Source: Acidobacteriota bacterium (lineage in GTDB: Bacteria > Acidobacteriota > Vicinamibacteria > Vicinamibacterales > UBA2999). Taken from it: 49,373 nt of DNA. Made by a program: the position numbers and the translations under genes. Each line of letters starts with the position of its first letter. The stretch's first letter is position 1. Below, piece by piece: positions 33,227 through 42,501 of the stretch. The stretch lies in NCBI GenBank assembly GCA_947482665.1, contig CANKJK010000017.1:1-49373 (forward strand), given 5' to 3'. The notes under the pieces are model-generated. The model saw only the letters and a list, made by a program, of their open reading frames with translations. It had not been told where the DNA came from and searched no databases.

Positions 33227-33963
33227 CCCCGGTTCCCTTCTTCAACTCCACCAGGACCGGCGGGCAGGAGCCCCGTCAGTACGACCGGCGCCTTGACGAT
33301 AAAGCCCTCGGCCCACGCCACGTTGGCGAGCGCCCCGAACTGCGCATCGCGGCTCTCAATGAGCTGGCGGAAGTGCGGTGACGTCAGGCGCGTCGCCACG
33401 CTCCCGGCCGCCGCCGGGGTGAACTGCGTGCCGTAGCAGGCGAGCGCGGCCCGCTTGGCCTCGTAGTGTGCCGATACGTCGACGACGAACGACGGCGGCA
33501 CGGAGTCATTGATGAAGTAGTAGCAGACCGACTGCGGCTTCCAGGCCGGACCGCCTGCCTCGAACCGGCGCAGGCCCGCGTTGAAGACCGCCTCCGTCAG
33601 CACCTGACTGGCGGACACATGATCGGGATGACGGTCGGACCAGTACGGGATGGCGACGGTGGCCGGGCGTGTCCGGCGAATCAGCGCGGCGGCAGCGCGG
33701 ATGTGCTCGGGTCCGCCGATCCCCCGGTCCGGCCAACGGAGGTTCACGCGCCAGGCCGCTCCCAACGCTGCGCACGCCGCCTCCCCTTCCGCGATCCGCT
33801 CCTCGACCGACCCGTTGCTCCCCATCTCGCCAGCCGTGAGATCGCAGAGGCCGACACGCGCGCCAGCCGCGGTGTGCAGGGCGACGGTGGCGCCCATCCC
33901 AATTTCGATGTCGTCGGGATGCGGGCCGAACACAAGCAGATCAACGGGATCCATCCCGTCCAT
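33223..33963 (-). CDS. bshB1: Bacillithiol biosynthesis deacetylase BshB1-type (PIG-L/LmbE family)
   Basis: A 246-residue zinc deacetylase that removes the acetyl group from GlcNAc-malate to give GlcN-malate. The zinc site is PHPDD (His15, Asp18) together with His112 or His115 in SDRHPDH, where His115 is the usual third ligand. The run CDLTAGEMGSNGS and WPDRGI are typical of BshB1. The ATG at 33963 has no clear SD. The ATG at 33954 is an acceptable alternative with GGACGGG ahead of it. It is translationally coupled to bshA through a 4-bp overlap. An 18-bp gap separates it from the TPR gene upstream. Confidence 0.9.
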   Translation of the reverse strand: MDGMDPVDLLVFGPHPDDIEIGMGATVALHTAAGARVGLCDLTAGEMGSNGSVEERIAEGEAACAALGAAWRVNLRWPDRGIGGPEHIRAAAALIRRTRPATVAIPYWSDRHPDHVSASQVLTEAVFNAGLRRFEAGGPAWKPQSVCYYFINDSVPPSFVVDVSAHYEAKRAALACYGTQFTPAAAGSVATRLTSPHFRQLIESRDAQFGALANVAWAEGFIVKAPVVLTGLLPAGPGGVEEGNRG

Positions 33964-33981
33964 GTTATCTGGGGCGAGCCG

Positions 33982-34488
33982 TTACTCGAGCATGACTGGC
34001 GTGGCGGGCTCCTCGTCGGCTTCCAGCAGCTCCGGATGTTCGTTCAGCAGCCTCGCACAGGCATTCCATCGGAGCAGGGCGTCGTCGTTGTCGGCAGGCC
34101 GGACGGCTTCGGCCGCTTCATAGCAGTCCATGGCCTCGCGGAGCCAGCCGCCCGCCGGCCTCGCGCGGACGGGTCCGCCAGCCCGCTCGAGCAGGGCTCT
34201 GGCACGTCGTTCTTCCACCAGACCGGAGAAATACGCCCGCTCGTACGGGGCGGAGAGGCCGTGCGCCAGCTCACGGGCGCGACTGACGACCCGTCCATCC
34301 ATCTGTGGAAACTGATCCGTCAAGGCCAGGATCAGCCCGGTCAGCGCCTGGGTGTGGCCCGGCTGTTCCGCCAGCACGTCCTCGCAGATGCTGACGGCCT
34401 GCGCGGGCTCATTGAGCAGACGGTATCGCTCGGCCTTGGCCAGCGCGGAGGGAACCGCCGAGGGAGAAAGCTGCTTCAGTCTGAACAT
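33982..34488 (-). CDS. Small TPR-like protein between sdhB and bshB1
   Basis: A 168-residue, all-helical protein with two or three loose TPR units (AERYRLLNEPAQAVSICEDVLAEQPGHTQALTGLILALTDQ; later MDCYEAAEAVRPADNDDALLRWNA). There is no signal peptide, so it is likely cytoplasmic and a protein-interaction adaptor. The start is ATG 34488, with AGGAG about six bases upstream. It lies 30 bp after sdhB and 18 bp before bshB1, so it is in the same operon. Its partner is not evident. No residue-level function can be assigned. Confidence 0.75.
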   Translation of the reverse strand: MFRLKQLSPSAVPSALAKAERYRLLNEPAQAVSICEDVLAEQPGHTQALTGLILALTDQFPQMDGRVVSRARELAHGLSAPYERAYFSGLVEERRARALLERAGGPVRARPAGGWLREAMDCYEAAEAVRPADNDDALLRWNACARLLNEHPELLEADEEPATPVMLE

Positions 34489-34518
34489 GAGGTCTCCTGC
34501 CGTTCGACGCGCGCTCCC

Positions 34519-35265
34519 TCAGCCCTGGAAGACACGAAGCAGCCGCATCACCGGATCGTAGAACCGGTCCACCACGCGCTCCTTGAGCGGAATAATGGCG
34601 TTGTCGGTGATGTGGATGTGCTCGGGACACACCTTCGTGCAGCACTTCGTGATGTTGCAGTACCCGATGCCGTTCTGGTTTTTCAGATCAGGCAACCGGT
34701 CCGCGGTGTCGAGCGGGTGCATCTCCAACGCCGCCGTGTAGGTGAGAAAGCGCGGACCAATGAACGCGTCGTGCTTCTCATGATCGCGGAGCACATGGCA
34801 GACGTCCTGGCACAGGAAGCACTCGATGCACTTCCGGAACTCCTGGACGCGGTCGACATCCTTCTGCGCCATCCGCCACGTGCCATCGGGCGCGTCGGGC
34901 TTACGGGGCGCGAACTTCTTCAACCCCTTCTTCACCCGGAAATTCCAGGACACGTCGGTGACCAGGTCCTTGATCGCCGGGAACGTGCGCATGGGTTCCA
35001 CCGTGACCGGCTGCGTGAGGTCCAGCGAGTTGAGCCGGCTCATGCACATCAAGCGCGGCGTGCCGTTGATCTCGGCCGAGCACGAGCCGCACTTGCCCGC
35101 CTTGCAGTTCCACCGGCACGCGAGGTCCTGGGCTTGCTCCGCCTGGATCTTGTGCACGGCATCCAGCACGACCATGCCTTCCGAAATCTCAGTGGTGTAG
35201 TCGATGAACCCGCCGTTCTCGCCGCCGGGTTTGCTTCTCCAGATTCGAAAGGTGGCTTGGCTCAC
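34519..35265 (-). CDS. sdhB: Succinate dehydrogenase/fumarate reductase iron-sulfur subunit
   Basis: A 248-residue subunit that carries electrons from the flavoprotein to the quinone site. The [2Fe-2S] ligands are Cys54, Cys59, Cys62 and Cys74. Two further Cys groups for the [4Fe-4S] and [3Fe-4S] clusters are CIECFLCQDVC (Cys146, 149, 152, 156) and CNITKCCTKVC (Cys203, 208, 209, 213). All expected cysteines are present. The start is GTG 35265, overlapping the sdhA stop in GTGA, so translation is coupled. It lies on the cytoplasmic side of the inner membrane with sdhA. The TPR gene follows 30 bp later. Confidence 0.95.
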   Translation of the reverse strand: MSQATFRIWRSKPGGENGGFIDYTTEISEGMVVLDAVHKIQAEQAQDLACRWNCKAGKCGSCSAEINGTPRLMCMSRLNSLDLTQPVTVEPMRTFPAIKDLVTDVSWNFRVKKGLKKFAPRKPDAPDGTWRMAQKDVDRVQEFRKCIECFLCQDVCHVLRDHEKHDAFIGPRFLTYTAALEMHPLDTADRLPDLKNQNGIGYCNITKCCTKVCPEHIHITDNAIIPLKERVVDRFYDPVMRLLRVFQG

Positions 35266-37076
35266 TGCTTCTGCTCCTCGATGATCTGCTTCAGCTCCGC
35301 GGGCATCTCCGGCAGCGGGATACGGGACACCTGCATGGATCCGTCCGCCTGACGCCGTGTCGAGACGTTAAACGTCGCGAACTCCGCCACCTTCTCGGGG
35401 TAGTCCTCGCGGAAGTGCCCTCCACGGCTCTCCTTCCGCTCGATGGCCGAGCGGGCGATCGCTTCCGACACATCGAGCAGGTTCCGGAGATCGATGCAGG
35501 TGTGCCACCCGGAGTTGTACTCGCGATGGCCATCCACGGCTGCGCGCGCCGCTCGTTCATTAAAGCCCGCCAGCAGCCGCACGGCTTCCTGCATTTCGTC
35601 CTCGGTCCGCACGATGCCGACCAGCGACTGCATCGCCTCCTGCAGGTCCTGCTGCACCTTGTAGGGGTTCTCGCCGGTGCCGCGATCAAACGGCGCGAGT
35701 GCATTCGCGATCGCGCGGTCCACCGCGCCGTCATCGACGGCTGGCTGCGCGCTCGCACGCGCCAGCGTGGCCGCGTACTCACCGGCACGCTTGCCGAAGA
35801 CGATCAGGTCTGACAGCGAGTTGCCGCCCAGACGATTGGCACCGTTGATTCCGGCCGCACACTCACCGGCCGCGAACAGGCCGGGGATGGTCGATTCCTG
35901 GGAGTCGGCGTTCACCCGGATGCCGCCCATGATGTAGTGGGTCGTGGGGCCGACCTCCATGGGCGTCGTCGTGATGTCGAGGTCCGCCAGCTCCTTGAAC
36001 TGGTGGTACATGCTCGGGAGCTTCCGCTTGATGTGCGCGGCCGCGTCGGGCAACTTCTCCTTGATCCACGCGATATCGAGGAACACGCCACCGTGCGGGG
36101 ATCCGCGCCCCGCCTTGACTTCCCGGTTGATGCAGCGCGCCACGTGATCGCGCGTGAGGAGCTCGGGCGGACGACGAGCGGTCTTGTCGTTCTGCGTGTA
36201 CCGCCAGCCCTCTTCCGGATCCGCCGCGGTCTGCGGTTTGTAGTTGTCGGGGATGTCGTCGAACATGAAGCGACGGCCTTCGCTGTTGCGCAGCACGCCA
36301 CCTTCACCGCGGACGCCTTCCGTGACGAGAATGCCGCGGACGCTGGGCGGCCAGACCATCCCGGTCGGATGGAACTGGATGAACTCCATGTCGATGAGGT
36401 CCGCACCTGCGCGATACGCCAGTGCGTGGCCATCGCCCGTGCCTTCCCAGCTGTTGCTCGTGATCTTGAAGGCGCGGCCCGCACCGCCCGTGGCCATGAC
36501 GATTGCCTTGGCGGCAAACACATGGAAGCGCCCGCGCTCGCGGTCGTAGGCCACCACACCGGCCGCCCGCCCGCCGTCGCGCAGCAGGTCGATCACCGTG
36601 TGTTCCATGTGCACGGTCACACCGAGATAGGTCGTGTGATCCTGAAGCGTTCTGATCAGCTCAAGGCCCGTGCGGTCGCCCACATGCGCCAGGCGCGGAT
36701 AGCGGTGTCCGCCGAAGTTGCGCTGGTTGATGCGGCCGTCAGCCGTGCGGTCAAACACCGCACCCCACGCCTCCAGTTCGCGGACGCGATCGGGTGCTTC
36801 CTTGGCGTGCAGTTCGGCCATGCGCCAGTTGTTGACGTACTGGCCGCCACGCATGGTGTCGGCGAAGTGCACCTTCCAACTGTCGCGATCGTCGTTGTGC
36901 GCCATGGCGGCCGCCATGCCGCCTTCGGCCATCACCGTGTGCGCCTTCCCGAGGAGCGACTTGCAGATGAGCCCCACGGAGACGCCGGTGCCAGCGGCCT
37001 CGATGGCCGCGCGGAGACCGGCACCACCGGCGCCGATGACGAGGACGTCGTAGGTATAGGTCGCGTGCGCCGCCAT
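35262..37076 (-). CDS. sdhA: Succinate dehydrogenase/fumarate reductase flavoprotein subunit
   Basis: A 604-residue flavoprotein that oxidises succinate to fumarate (or the reverse). The FAD dinucleotide-binding motif GAGGAG is at residues 15-20. The covalent-FAD histidine is His46 in LLGKAHTVMAEGG. The conserved QFHPTG, GIRV and the RLGGNSLSDLIVFGKRAGEYAA segments of the family are present. The length is standard. The start is ATG 37076, sharing its A with the stop of sdhC (TGATG overlap). The operon order sdhC-sdhA-sdhB is unusual only in that no separate sdhD gene follows. Cytoplasmic face of the inner membrane. Confidence 0.96.
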   Translation of the reverse strand: MAAHATYTYDVLVIGAGGAGLRAAIEAAGTGVSVGLICKSLLGKAHTVMAEGGMAAAMAHNDDRDSWKVHFADTMRGGQYVNNWRMAELHAKEAPDRVRELEAWGAVFDRTADGRINQRNFGGHRYPRLAHVGDRTGLELIRTLQDHTTYLGVTVHMEHTVIDLLRDGGRAAGVVAYDRERGRFHVFAAKAIVMATGGAGRAFKITSNSWEGTGDGHALAYRAGADLIDMEFIQFHPTGMVWPPSVRGILVTEGVRGEGGVLRNSEGRRFMFDDIPDNYKPQTAADPEEGWRYTQNDKTARRPPELLTRDHVARCINREVKAGRGSPHGGVFLDIAWIKEKLPDAAAHIKRKLPSMYHQFKELADLDITTTPMEVGPTTHYIMGGIRVNADSQESTIPGLFAAGECAAGINGANRLGGNSLSDLIVFGKRAGEYAATLARASAQPAVDDGAVDRAIANALAPFDRGTGENPYKVQQDLQEAMQSLVGIVRTEDEMQEAVRLLAGFNERAARAAVDGHREYNSGWHTCIDLRNLLDVSEAIARSAIERKESRGGHFREDYPEKVAEFATFNVSTRRQADGSMQVSRIPLPEMPAELKQIIEEQKQ

Positions 37077-37870
37077 CAGAAGAGCCTCAGGTCAGTGAGG
37101 ATGCCCATCGAGCACAGCCGCACGTAGAGGTCCGACGACATCACCGAGAAGAGGCTGCACCAGGCAAACAACTGATGGCGCCCGTTCAGTCCACTCACGC
37201 AGGCGTAGGCCATGCCGCACTGCGACTGGTCGTCCCGTCGCCCGCCGACCAGATGGCGCAGGACGTGACATCCCCACGTGTAGCAGGCCAGGAGCACGAC
37301 GTTCACACCGAGAATCAACGTTCCGATGCCGATGCCGAAGACCGTCCCGCCGGTGGCCGGATCGGGAAACCACATGGCGAGCCAGACGTCATACGCCAGC
37401 AGGGCGATGAAGACCAGCGCCACCCACATGAAGAAGCGGTGGGCGTTCTGCAGAATGAGCGGGAAGCTGTGCTCGCCCCAATAGGACTTGCGCGGCTCGC
37501 CGACCGCGCACGAGGGCGGGTCCGCCCAGAAGGATTTGTAGTAGGCGCCTCGGTAGTAATAGCAGGTAAAGCGGAAGAGACCGGGGAAGGGCAGGATCAG
37601 CAGTGCCGGTGAGAACGGAAGCAGAGCCGGCCAGGCCGCCGGTTTCGGACCGAACCACGCATGTGGTGAGTCGCCGAAGATCTCCGGGGAATAGAACGGA
37701 GAGAGGTACGGACCGTAGGTGTAGTGCGCGCCCTGAAACGCCGCCCACGTTGCGTACACCACGAACGCCGACAGACCAACAAACACCGCGAGGGGAGCCG
37801 CCCACCATGTATCGCGCCGGGATGTCGTCCCGAAGCCACGGCGAACGGCGGTCACCGGAATTACCTGCAT
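37076..37870 (-). CDS. sdhC: Succinate dehydrogenase membrane anchor, mycobacterial Sdh1-like cytochrome b type
   Basis: A 264-residue membrane protein with about five helices (25-45, 80-100, 143-163, 178-197, 229-250). Residues 102-116 (CYYYRGAYYKSFWAD) and 137-148 (PLILQNAHRFFM) resemble the single anchor subunit of mycobacterial Sdh1, as does the C-terminal ILTDLRLF. Candidate haem or quinone-site histidines are His144, His202 and His206. One anchor subunit is used instead of the usual sdhC/sdhD pair. The start is ATG 37870, with GGAGG eight bases upstream. It is the first gene of the 14-gene array. A short dyad CCAA-cga-TTGG lies at 37889-37899 in its leader. Confidence 0.88.
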   Translation of the reverse strand: MQVIPVTAVRRGFGTTSRRDTWWAAPLAVFVGLSAFVVYATWAAFQGAHYTYGPYLSPFYSPEIFGDSPHAWFGPKPAAWPALLPFSPALLILPFPGLFRFTCYYYRGAYYKSFWADPPSCAVGEPRKSYWGEHSFPLILQNAHRFFMWVALVFIALLAYDVWLAMWFPDPATGGTVFGIGIGTLILGVNVVLLACYTWGCHVLRHLVGGRRDDQSQCGMAYACVSGLNGRHQLFAWCSLFSVMSSDLYVRLCSMGILTDLRLF

Positions 37871-38029
37871 AGGGACCGCCTCCGAGCGCCAACGATTGGT
37901 TGAAAAGCGGGGTCACGTTAACACAGATATGGCGCGAGGCCACCTCCCCGCCTTGAAAATCAGGCGCGGGATGCGATCTCGGCAGGCGACACGACAGCCA
38001 CACCGGGCCGCCCCCTCGGGCTTGTGGCC

Positions 38030-38848
38030 TCAGCCGAGATGAGCCGGGGCGACCAGCGGGGCGAGGAGAGCCAGAATTTCGTCGTGGAGCAGACCGTTCG
38101 AATAGATCGCCGATCCGGCGTCGAGCCGCGTGTCGCCGGTGACGGTGGTAAACCGCCCTCCAGCTTCGGCGACGATGAGGGCAGGCGCCGCGATGTCCCA
38201 CACTCCACCGGTAAAGAGCACGGCCGCATCCCCGCGGCCGGAGGCAAGCTCGGTGGCCGGGTGATAGGGAAAGCCCCCCGTGCCCGACCTCGCCTCGACG
38301 GCCTCGGCCATCTGCCGGGCACTGGCGTCCGGCACGTAATGCGCGGGCGGGAGATAGGTACGCGCTGAGGCCAGGTCCGCCGTCCGGCTCACGGTGATGC
38401 GTGCCGCGGCCTCACCATCCCTGCAGGCCCAGGCACCGCCGCCCCGCACCGCCCAGGTGCGGAGATGCCTCGCCGGCGAGACACACATGCCCACCACTAC
38501 GACATCGTCAACCTCAAGGGCGATGAGCGTGCCCCAGTCGACCTCGCCGGCTGCAAAGGCCACCGTGCCGTCGATGCCATCGAGGATCCACCGGCGCCGC
38601 GAACTCCCCGACTGGCCGCGCTCCTCGCCAAGCACGGCGTCGCCGGGGCGACTCTCGGCCAGCATGGCGCGGAGGCGATCCTCCGTTGCGAGGTCCGCCT
38701 CGGTCGCCAGGCTCCCGTCCGCCTTGGTCCAGCGCTCTGGGTCCTTCCGCCAAAAGGAGAGCGTGACCTGGGCTGCGGCGTCAGCCAGCTGGTGCGCGAG
38801 CGCGAGATCGTCGTCGAGGGTGGGGGCGCCGGAGGTCATGTCCACCAT
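38030..38848 (-). CDS. Inositol monophosphatase family phosphatase
   Basis: A 272-residue Mg-dependent phosphatase of the IMPase fold. Metal-site motifs are GEE (Glu75-Glu76), DGIDGT at Asp90-Thr95 (Pro of the usual DPIDGT replaced by Gly), and the late GVWDIAAPALIVAEAGG. The family includes inositol monophosphatase, 3'(2'),5'-bisphosphate nucleotidase and histidinol-phosphatase; the exact substrate is open. The start is ATG 38848 or ATG 38839; neither has a strong ribosome site. It is 20 bp after the stop of the second DUF5916 gene and may share its operon. No signal peptide, so cytoplasmic. Confidence 0.85.
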   Translation of the reverse strand: MVDMTSGAPTLDDDLALAHQLADAAAQVTLSFWRKDPERWTKADGSLATEADLATEDRLRAMLAESRPGDAVLGEERGQSGSSRRRWILDGIDGTVAFAAGEVDWGTLIALEVDDVVVVGMCVSPARHLRTWAVRGGGAWACRDGEAAARITVSRTADLASARTYLPPAHYVPDASARQMAEAVEARSGTGGFPYHPATELASGRGDAAVLFTGGVWDIAAPALIVAEAGGRFTTVTGDTRLDAGSAIYSNGLLHDEILALLAPLVAPAHLG

Positions 38849-38868
38849 TGTGGCGCGGAGCGGACCGC

Positions 38869-41130
38869 TTAGAACCGCAGCAAGCGGTTGATCTTGACGA
38901 TGAAGGCCCGGTTCTGGAGTTCGGGAATCCCACGCACCAGCGTGTCACGCTGGTCGTTGTAGACGACGAAGAGCTCGCTGCCCGGGGCGTACTCCCAGCG
39001 GAGCCGCACGTTCGACGCCAGGCTGTGCGCGGTGGTGTTGTACTGCACGAGGGCGCTGACGAACATGAGCGGCGTCATCGTGTAGGTGGCGCGTGTGCCG
39101 GCCAGCGTGGTGGTGAACTCCCCCTGCGGCAGCGAGACGCGGTTGACCGAGACGGTTGGCTGCGCCGAGAACTGCGGCGTCAACTCCACGCGGCCGCTGG
39201 CCACGCCGAAGATCGTCCGGTGCCCGCCGTAGAACGTGCCGTGCTCGGTCGAGACCGTGCCTGAGATCTTCCGCTGCTGCCCGAAGGTGTAGGAGATGCG
39301 TCCGGCCTGGTAGGTGTAGCCGCCGGTCGGCACGGCGATGCCCGTCGCGATCCGAAAGGGCGCCGGCAGGTACTCGAAGGTGCGGTTGTAGGCGAGGACG
39401 AAGCGATCGCCTTTCTGAAACTCCGCGGTGGCGCTGCCGTCGAGCTCCCGCGTATCGACCCGATGCGCGCCGGTTTCGATGTAGGTCTCCGAGGCGACGA
39501 ACGAGTACCGGCGGACGAGGCCCTTCTTCTTGGGTCGGGGACTGAAGCGAGCCTGGGCGAAGGACCGCCGGATATCCACGCGACGGACGAAGCCCATATC
39601 GGGGTTGAAGTCATTACCCACCGAGAGCTGCTCGAGCTGTAGACCATAGCGGTCACCGGCATAGTCGACCTGACCGCGGTAGCTGGTGTCGTCGCGCCCG
39701 AGTCCGGGTGTCTGGGTTCGGGCCCAGTAGGTATTGACCGTGAGGTTGTCGTAGAAACCGAAGGCCCCATCCACGCCGTAGGTGTCGTTCGTCCCAGGCC
39801 GCCGTTCGCCGACCGACCGCCGCCCGACCAGCACGCCGACGTTGCTCTTGCGGAGGATGTCGCGCTTCAGCCGCAGCACTGAGAAGTTCGTGGCGGGTGA
39901 GGCCGACACGGGCTCGTCTCCGGCCTGGATGCTGATCACCCCGAGGCTGAATCGGCCGAGCCGGCCGGTGAGCCGGCCGCCGCCGTCGATCGGCACGGAC
40001 CGTCCAAGATTGAGTCCGATCCTGCGGCTGTAGAACAGAGTCGGCGTATCGCCGCTGGCCGCGCCAAACGTCCCGGCGCCGCCGAAGGCAAACGTGCCGG
40101 AGTTCTCCAGGAAGAACTCGCGCTTCTCCGGAAAGAAGAGGCTGAACCGGGTCAGGTTGACCTGCTGCTCGTCGGCCTCGACCTGCGCGAAGTCCGTGTT
40201 GTAGGTGAAGTCGGCGGTCAGGCTCCGGCCCAGGCCGTACTTCACGTCGACGCCAACCTCCCCACCAGGGTCATTCGAGACAGGCGGCCGCGCCGTGTGG
40301 TCCGAGGTGAGGTTCCCCGTCACGTACGGTTTGATCTCCAGATTCATGGCTGGGGGCGGCGCTTCCACGCCCACCAGCGTGCCTGCCAGCGACTGGATGA
40401 ACATGCCGCGCTGGGCCAGGGCCCGAGGAATGGGCGTGAGGTGCGCCATTTCGTTCTTCCAACGGCTCAGCCTGCGGACGTTGAAGCCCCACACCTGCTC
40501 GCGTCCGGGGCCATACCGCAGCGACTTGAACGGCACGGCCATCTCCACCGTCCATCCCCCGTCGAAGCGGCTGACAGCCGCGTCCCACACGGGATTCCAG
40601 TCGCCGTTGTAGATCCGCTCGTCCGAGAACTGCCCGTCCATGCGTCCGCCGGCGGCGGACACCGTGAAGGACACCGCGTTCCGCCGGTCGAGGAAGGTGT
40701 CGAGCGTAAACGACACGTGATCGCTCTGCGCAACGCCGCCGTGATCGCGCCGCATCTCGTTGGCAATCATCCGGTCCGGGCGGCTCTCCCAGCAGCGCAT
40801 CGACACGTAGATGGCCGTGTCATCAAAGAAGACCCAGGTCTCGTGCCGTTCCGTGAACGGCACGTTGTCATTGGGGTCGGCCTGTATCAGGCCATCGGCT
40901 GGATGGATGGTGGTGTAGACGGCCTCATCGAGGCGGCCGTCAAGCCGCAACGGCGCCGGGAGCCGTACGGCGCGGATCGTCACCCGCCCGTCGGCCGCGC
41001 GAGTCATCGTCTCAGGCAGCGTCGGCGGCGGCGGATAGGCGGCGGGGGCCACCTGCCCCATCGCCGTCGCGCACAACCCGACGAGGAGCAGGAGGGCGAC
41101 GCCTGCCTGTCGGGTCCGGAACATCAACAT
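38869..41130 (-). CDS. DUF5916 outer-membrane protein with CBM9-like domain (second copy)
   Basis: A 753-residue exported protein that is a paralog of the protein at 4258-6420. Signal peptide residues 1-26 (CATAMGQ). The CBM9-like domain begins near residue 65 (LDGRLDEAVYTTIHPADG). The family signature FAQVEADEQQVNLTRFSLFF is at about residues 305-335, followed by KREFFLENSG. A barrel follows and the last residue is Phe. Start choice: ATG 41130 opens the signal peptide. A GTG at 41151 adds seven non-hydrophobic residues, and an ATG at 41124 also lies in frame. None has a strong SD. It follows the first propeller gene on the same strand at a short distance and may be its operon partner. Confidence 0.85.
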   Translation of the reverse strand: MLMFRTRQAGVALLLLVGLCATAMGQVAPAAYPPPPTLPETMTRAADGRVTIRAVRLPAPLRLDGRLDEAVYTTIHPADGLIQADPNDNVPFTERHETWVFFDDTAIYVSMRCWESRPDRMIANEMRRDHGGVAQSDHVSFTLDTFLDRRNAVSFTVSAAGGRMDGQFSDERIYNGDWNPVWDAAVSRFDGGWTVEMAVPFKSLRYGPGREQVWGFNVRRLSRWKNEMAHLTPIPRALAQRGMFIQSLAGTLVGVEAPPPAMNLEIKPYVTGNLTSDHTARPPVSNDPGGEVGVDVKYGLGRSLTADFTYNTDFAQVEADEQQVNLTRFSLFFPEKREFFLENSGTFAFGGAGTFGAASGDTPTLFYSRRIGLNLGRSVPIDGGGRLTGRLGRFSLGVISIQAGDEPVSASPATNFSVLRLKRDILRKSNVGVLVGRRSVGERRPGTNDTYGVDGAFGFYDNLTVNTYWARTQTPGLGRDDTSYRGQVDYAGDRYGLQLEQLSVGNDFNPDMGFVRRVDIRRSFAQARFSPRPKKKGLVRRYSFVASETYIETGAHRVDTRELDGSATAEFQKGDRFVLAYNRTFEYLPAPFRIATGIAVPTGGYTYQAGRISYTFGQQRKISGTVSTEHGTFYGGHRTIFGVASGRVELTPQFSAQPTVSVNRVSLPQGEFTTTLAGTRATYTMTPLMFVSALVQYNTTAHSLASNVRLRWEYAPGSELFVVYNDQRDTLVRGIPELQNRAFIVKINRLLRF

Positions 41131-41151
41131 CGAACCGTGAACGCCCGGCAC

Positions 41152-42411
41152 TTAGTTCATCGTCGACGGCCGGAGCCCCTTATAGAGAAAGCGCTGGATG
41201 CGCTGCCCCGTCAGGCTCTCGGTGACGTAGATGTTCTGCTTCGAGTCGATGGCGATGTTGTGGGCAATGGTGAACTGCCCGCCGAAGTGGCCGGCGCTGC
41301 CAAAGGAGCCAACCACCTTCATGTCGCTGTGGCGCAGGATCCAGACCTTCTCGTTGCGGCCGTCAGCCACGAACATCCACTTCTGCTCCTTGTCCTTCGA
41401 GAAGGCGATATCGAGCACCGAGCCACGCATCGTCGCGGGCGCCACGGACGCCTCCTTGATGAACGTGCCGTCCTTCTTGAAGACCTGGATGCGCGAGTTG
41501 GCGCGGTCGCAGACGTAGACCTCGTCCTTGTTGTCGATCCAGACGCAGTGCACCGTGTTCATCTGCTGCGAGGGCGGCCCGGTGGGGCTGTACTTGAAGG
41601 GCACGCTGTCATCCGGCTTCTTGCCGTATGCGCCCCAGTGCCGCTTATAGGCGCCGGTGTCGGCGTCCCACACGATGACGCGCCGGTTGCCATAGCCGTC
41701 CGCCACGTACAGCTCGTTCGTCTTCGGGTCGACGGTGACGCCGGCGGGGCTGCGCATGGCGGTCGTGTCGTTGCTGTCGGCCTTCTTGCCTGGCACGCCG
41801 ACGGTCAGCAGATACTTCCCGTCCCGCGTGAACTTCAGAATGTGGGAGCCACCGTTGTTGCCCACCCAGACGTTGTCCTTGTGGTCCACGAAGATCGTGT
41901 GCTCGGACTCCGGCCACACATAGCCCTGCGGCTTCTTCCACATCAGGAACCGCTCCTGAATGGCGGAGGTGCCGCCCACGCCGGTCTTCTTGAAGGTGTC
42001 GGCATTGGGACCGCCCCAGGCCTGGACCACGTTGCCGAGCTGATCGAACTCAATCACGGCCGGAGCCGGCACGCAGCATTCGGACTCGGGCACGTCATAG
42101 GCCGCGTCGTCCTCGTGCCCCTGGAGCAACGTCCTCGGACGATGCACGACCCAGACGTGGTCCTTGGCATCGACGAAGGCGCCGACCATGTTGCCGACCG
42201 CCCAGTGATTTGGCAGCGGCCGCTTCGGCCAGGTCGGGTCCCACTCGTAATAGGGCACCATCTCGCCCTTGGCCCCGGTTTGCGCCGCCGGCGCGGCACT
42301 GAGGGAGGCCGTGAGGCTGGAGGCCGGTGTGGCCCGTGGCAGCCAGCCAGCACCAAGGAAGATGGCCAGCCCGAGGGCCGCCGCAAGAAGGGAGAGTCGT
42401 GTGCGCGTCAT
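41152..42411 (-). CDS. Exported NHL-type propeller protein with vicinal cysteines
   Basis: A 419-residue protein with a signal or anchor at residues 1-30 and then six-blade NHL-like repeats (FVDAKDHVWVVHR, FVDHKDNVWVGN, VTVDPKTNELYVADGYGNRRVIVWD, VWIDNKDEVYVCDRANSRIQVF, IAIDSKQNIYVTE). Four cysteines are present: adjacent Cys112-Cys113 in ESECCVPAP, plus Cys289 and Cys301. All four align with cysteines in the paralog at 45418-46656. The start is ATG 42411, with AGGAG five bases upstream. Similar proteins are sometimes labelled peptidyl-alpha-hydroxyglycine alpha-amidating lyase-like, but no enzymatic residues can be confirmed here. Function unknown. Confidence 0.8.
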   Translation of the reverse strand: MTRTRLSLLAAALGLAIFLGAGWLPRATPASSLTASLSAAPAAQTGAKGEMVPYYEWDPTWPKRPLPNHWAVGNMVGAFVDAKDHVWVVHRPRTLLQGHEDDAAYDVPESECCVPAPAVIEFDQLGNVVQAWGGPNADTFKKTGVGGTSAIQERFLMWKKPQGYVWPESEHTIFVDHKDNVWVGNNGGSHILKFTRDGKYLLTVGVPGKKADSNDTTAMRSPAGVTVDPKTNELYVADGYGNRRVIVWDADTGAYKRHWGAYGKKPDDSVPFKYSPTGPPSQQMNTVHCVWIDNKDEVYVCDRANSRIQVFKKDGTFIKEASVAPATMRGSVLDIAFSKDKEQKWMFVADGRNEKVWILRHSDMKVVGSFGSAGHFGGQFTIAHNIAIDSKQNIYVTESLTGQRIQRFLYKGLRPSTMN

Positions 42412-42501
42412 GGAGGCTCCTCGTGTGAACCCGGGAAGCCTACGCGAAAGTCGGCGCTGATCACCCCCTCGTTTCCCTAGGGCGCCATTCTCTCAAGCTT
42501 C

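Noticed and set aside
40297-42480. A long plus-strand open frame opposite the second DUF5916 gene and the first propeller gene
   Set aside because: Low-complexity His/Arg/Gly translation, no ribosome site, and full overlap with two well-supported genes.
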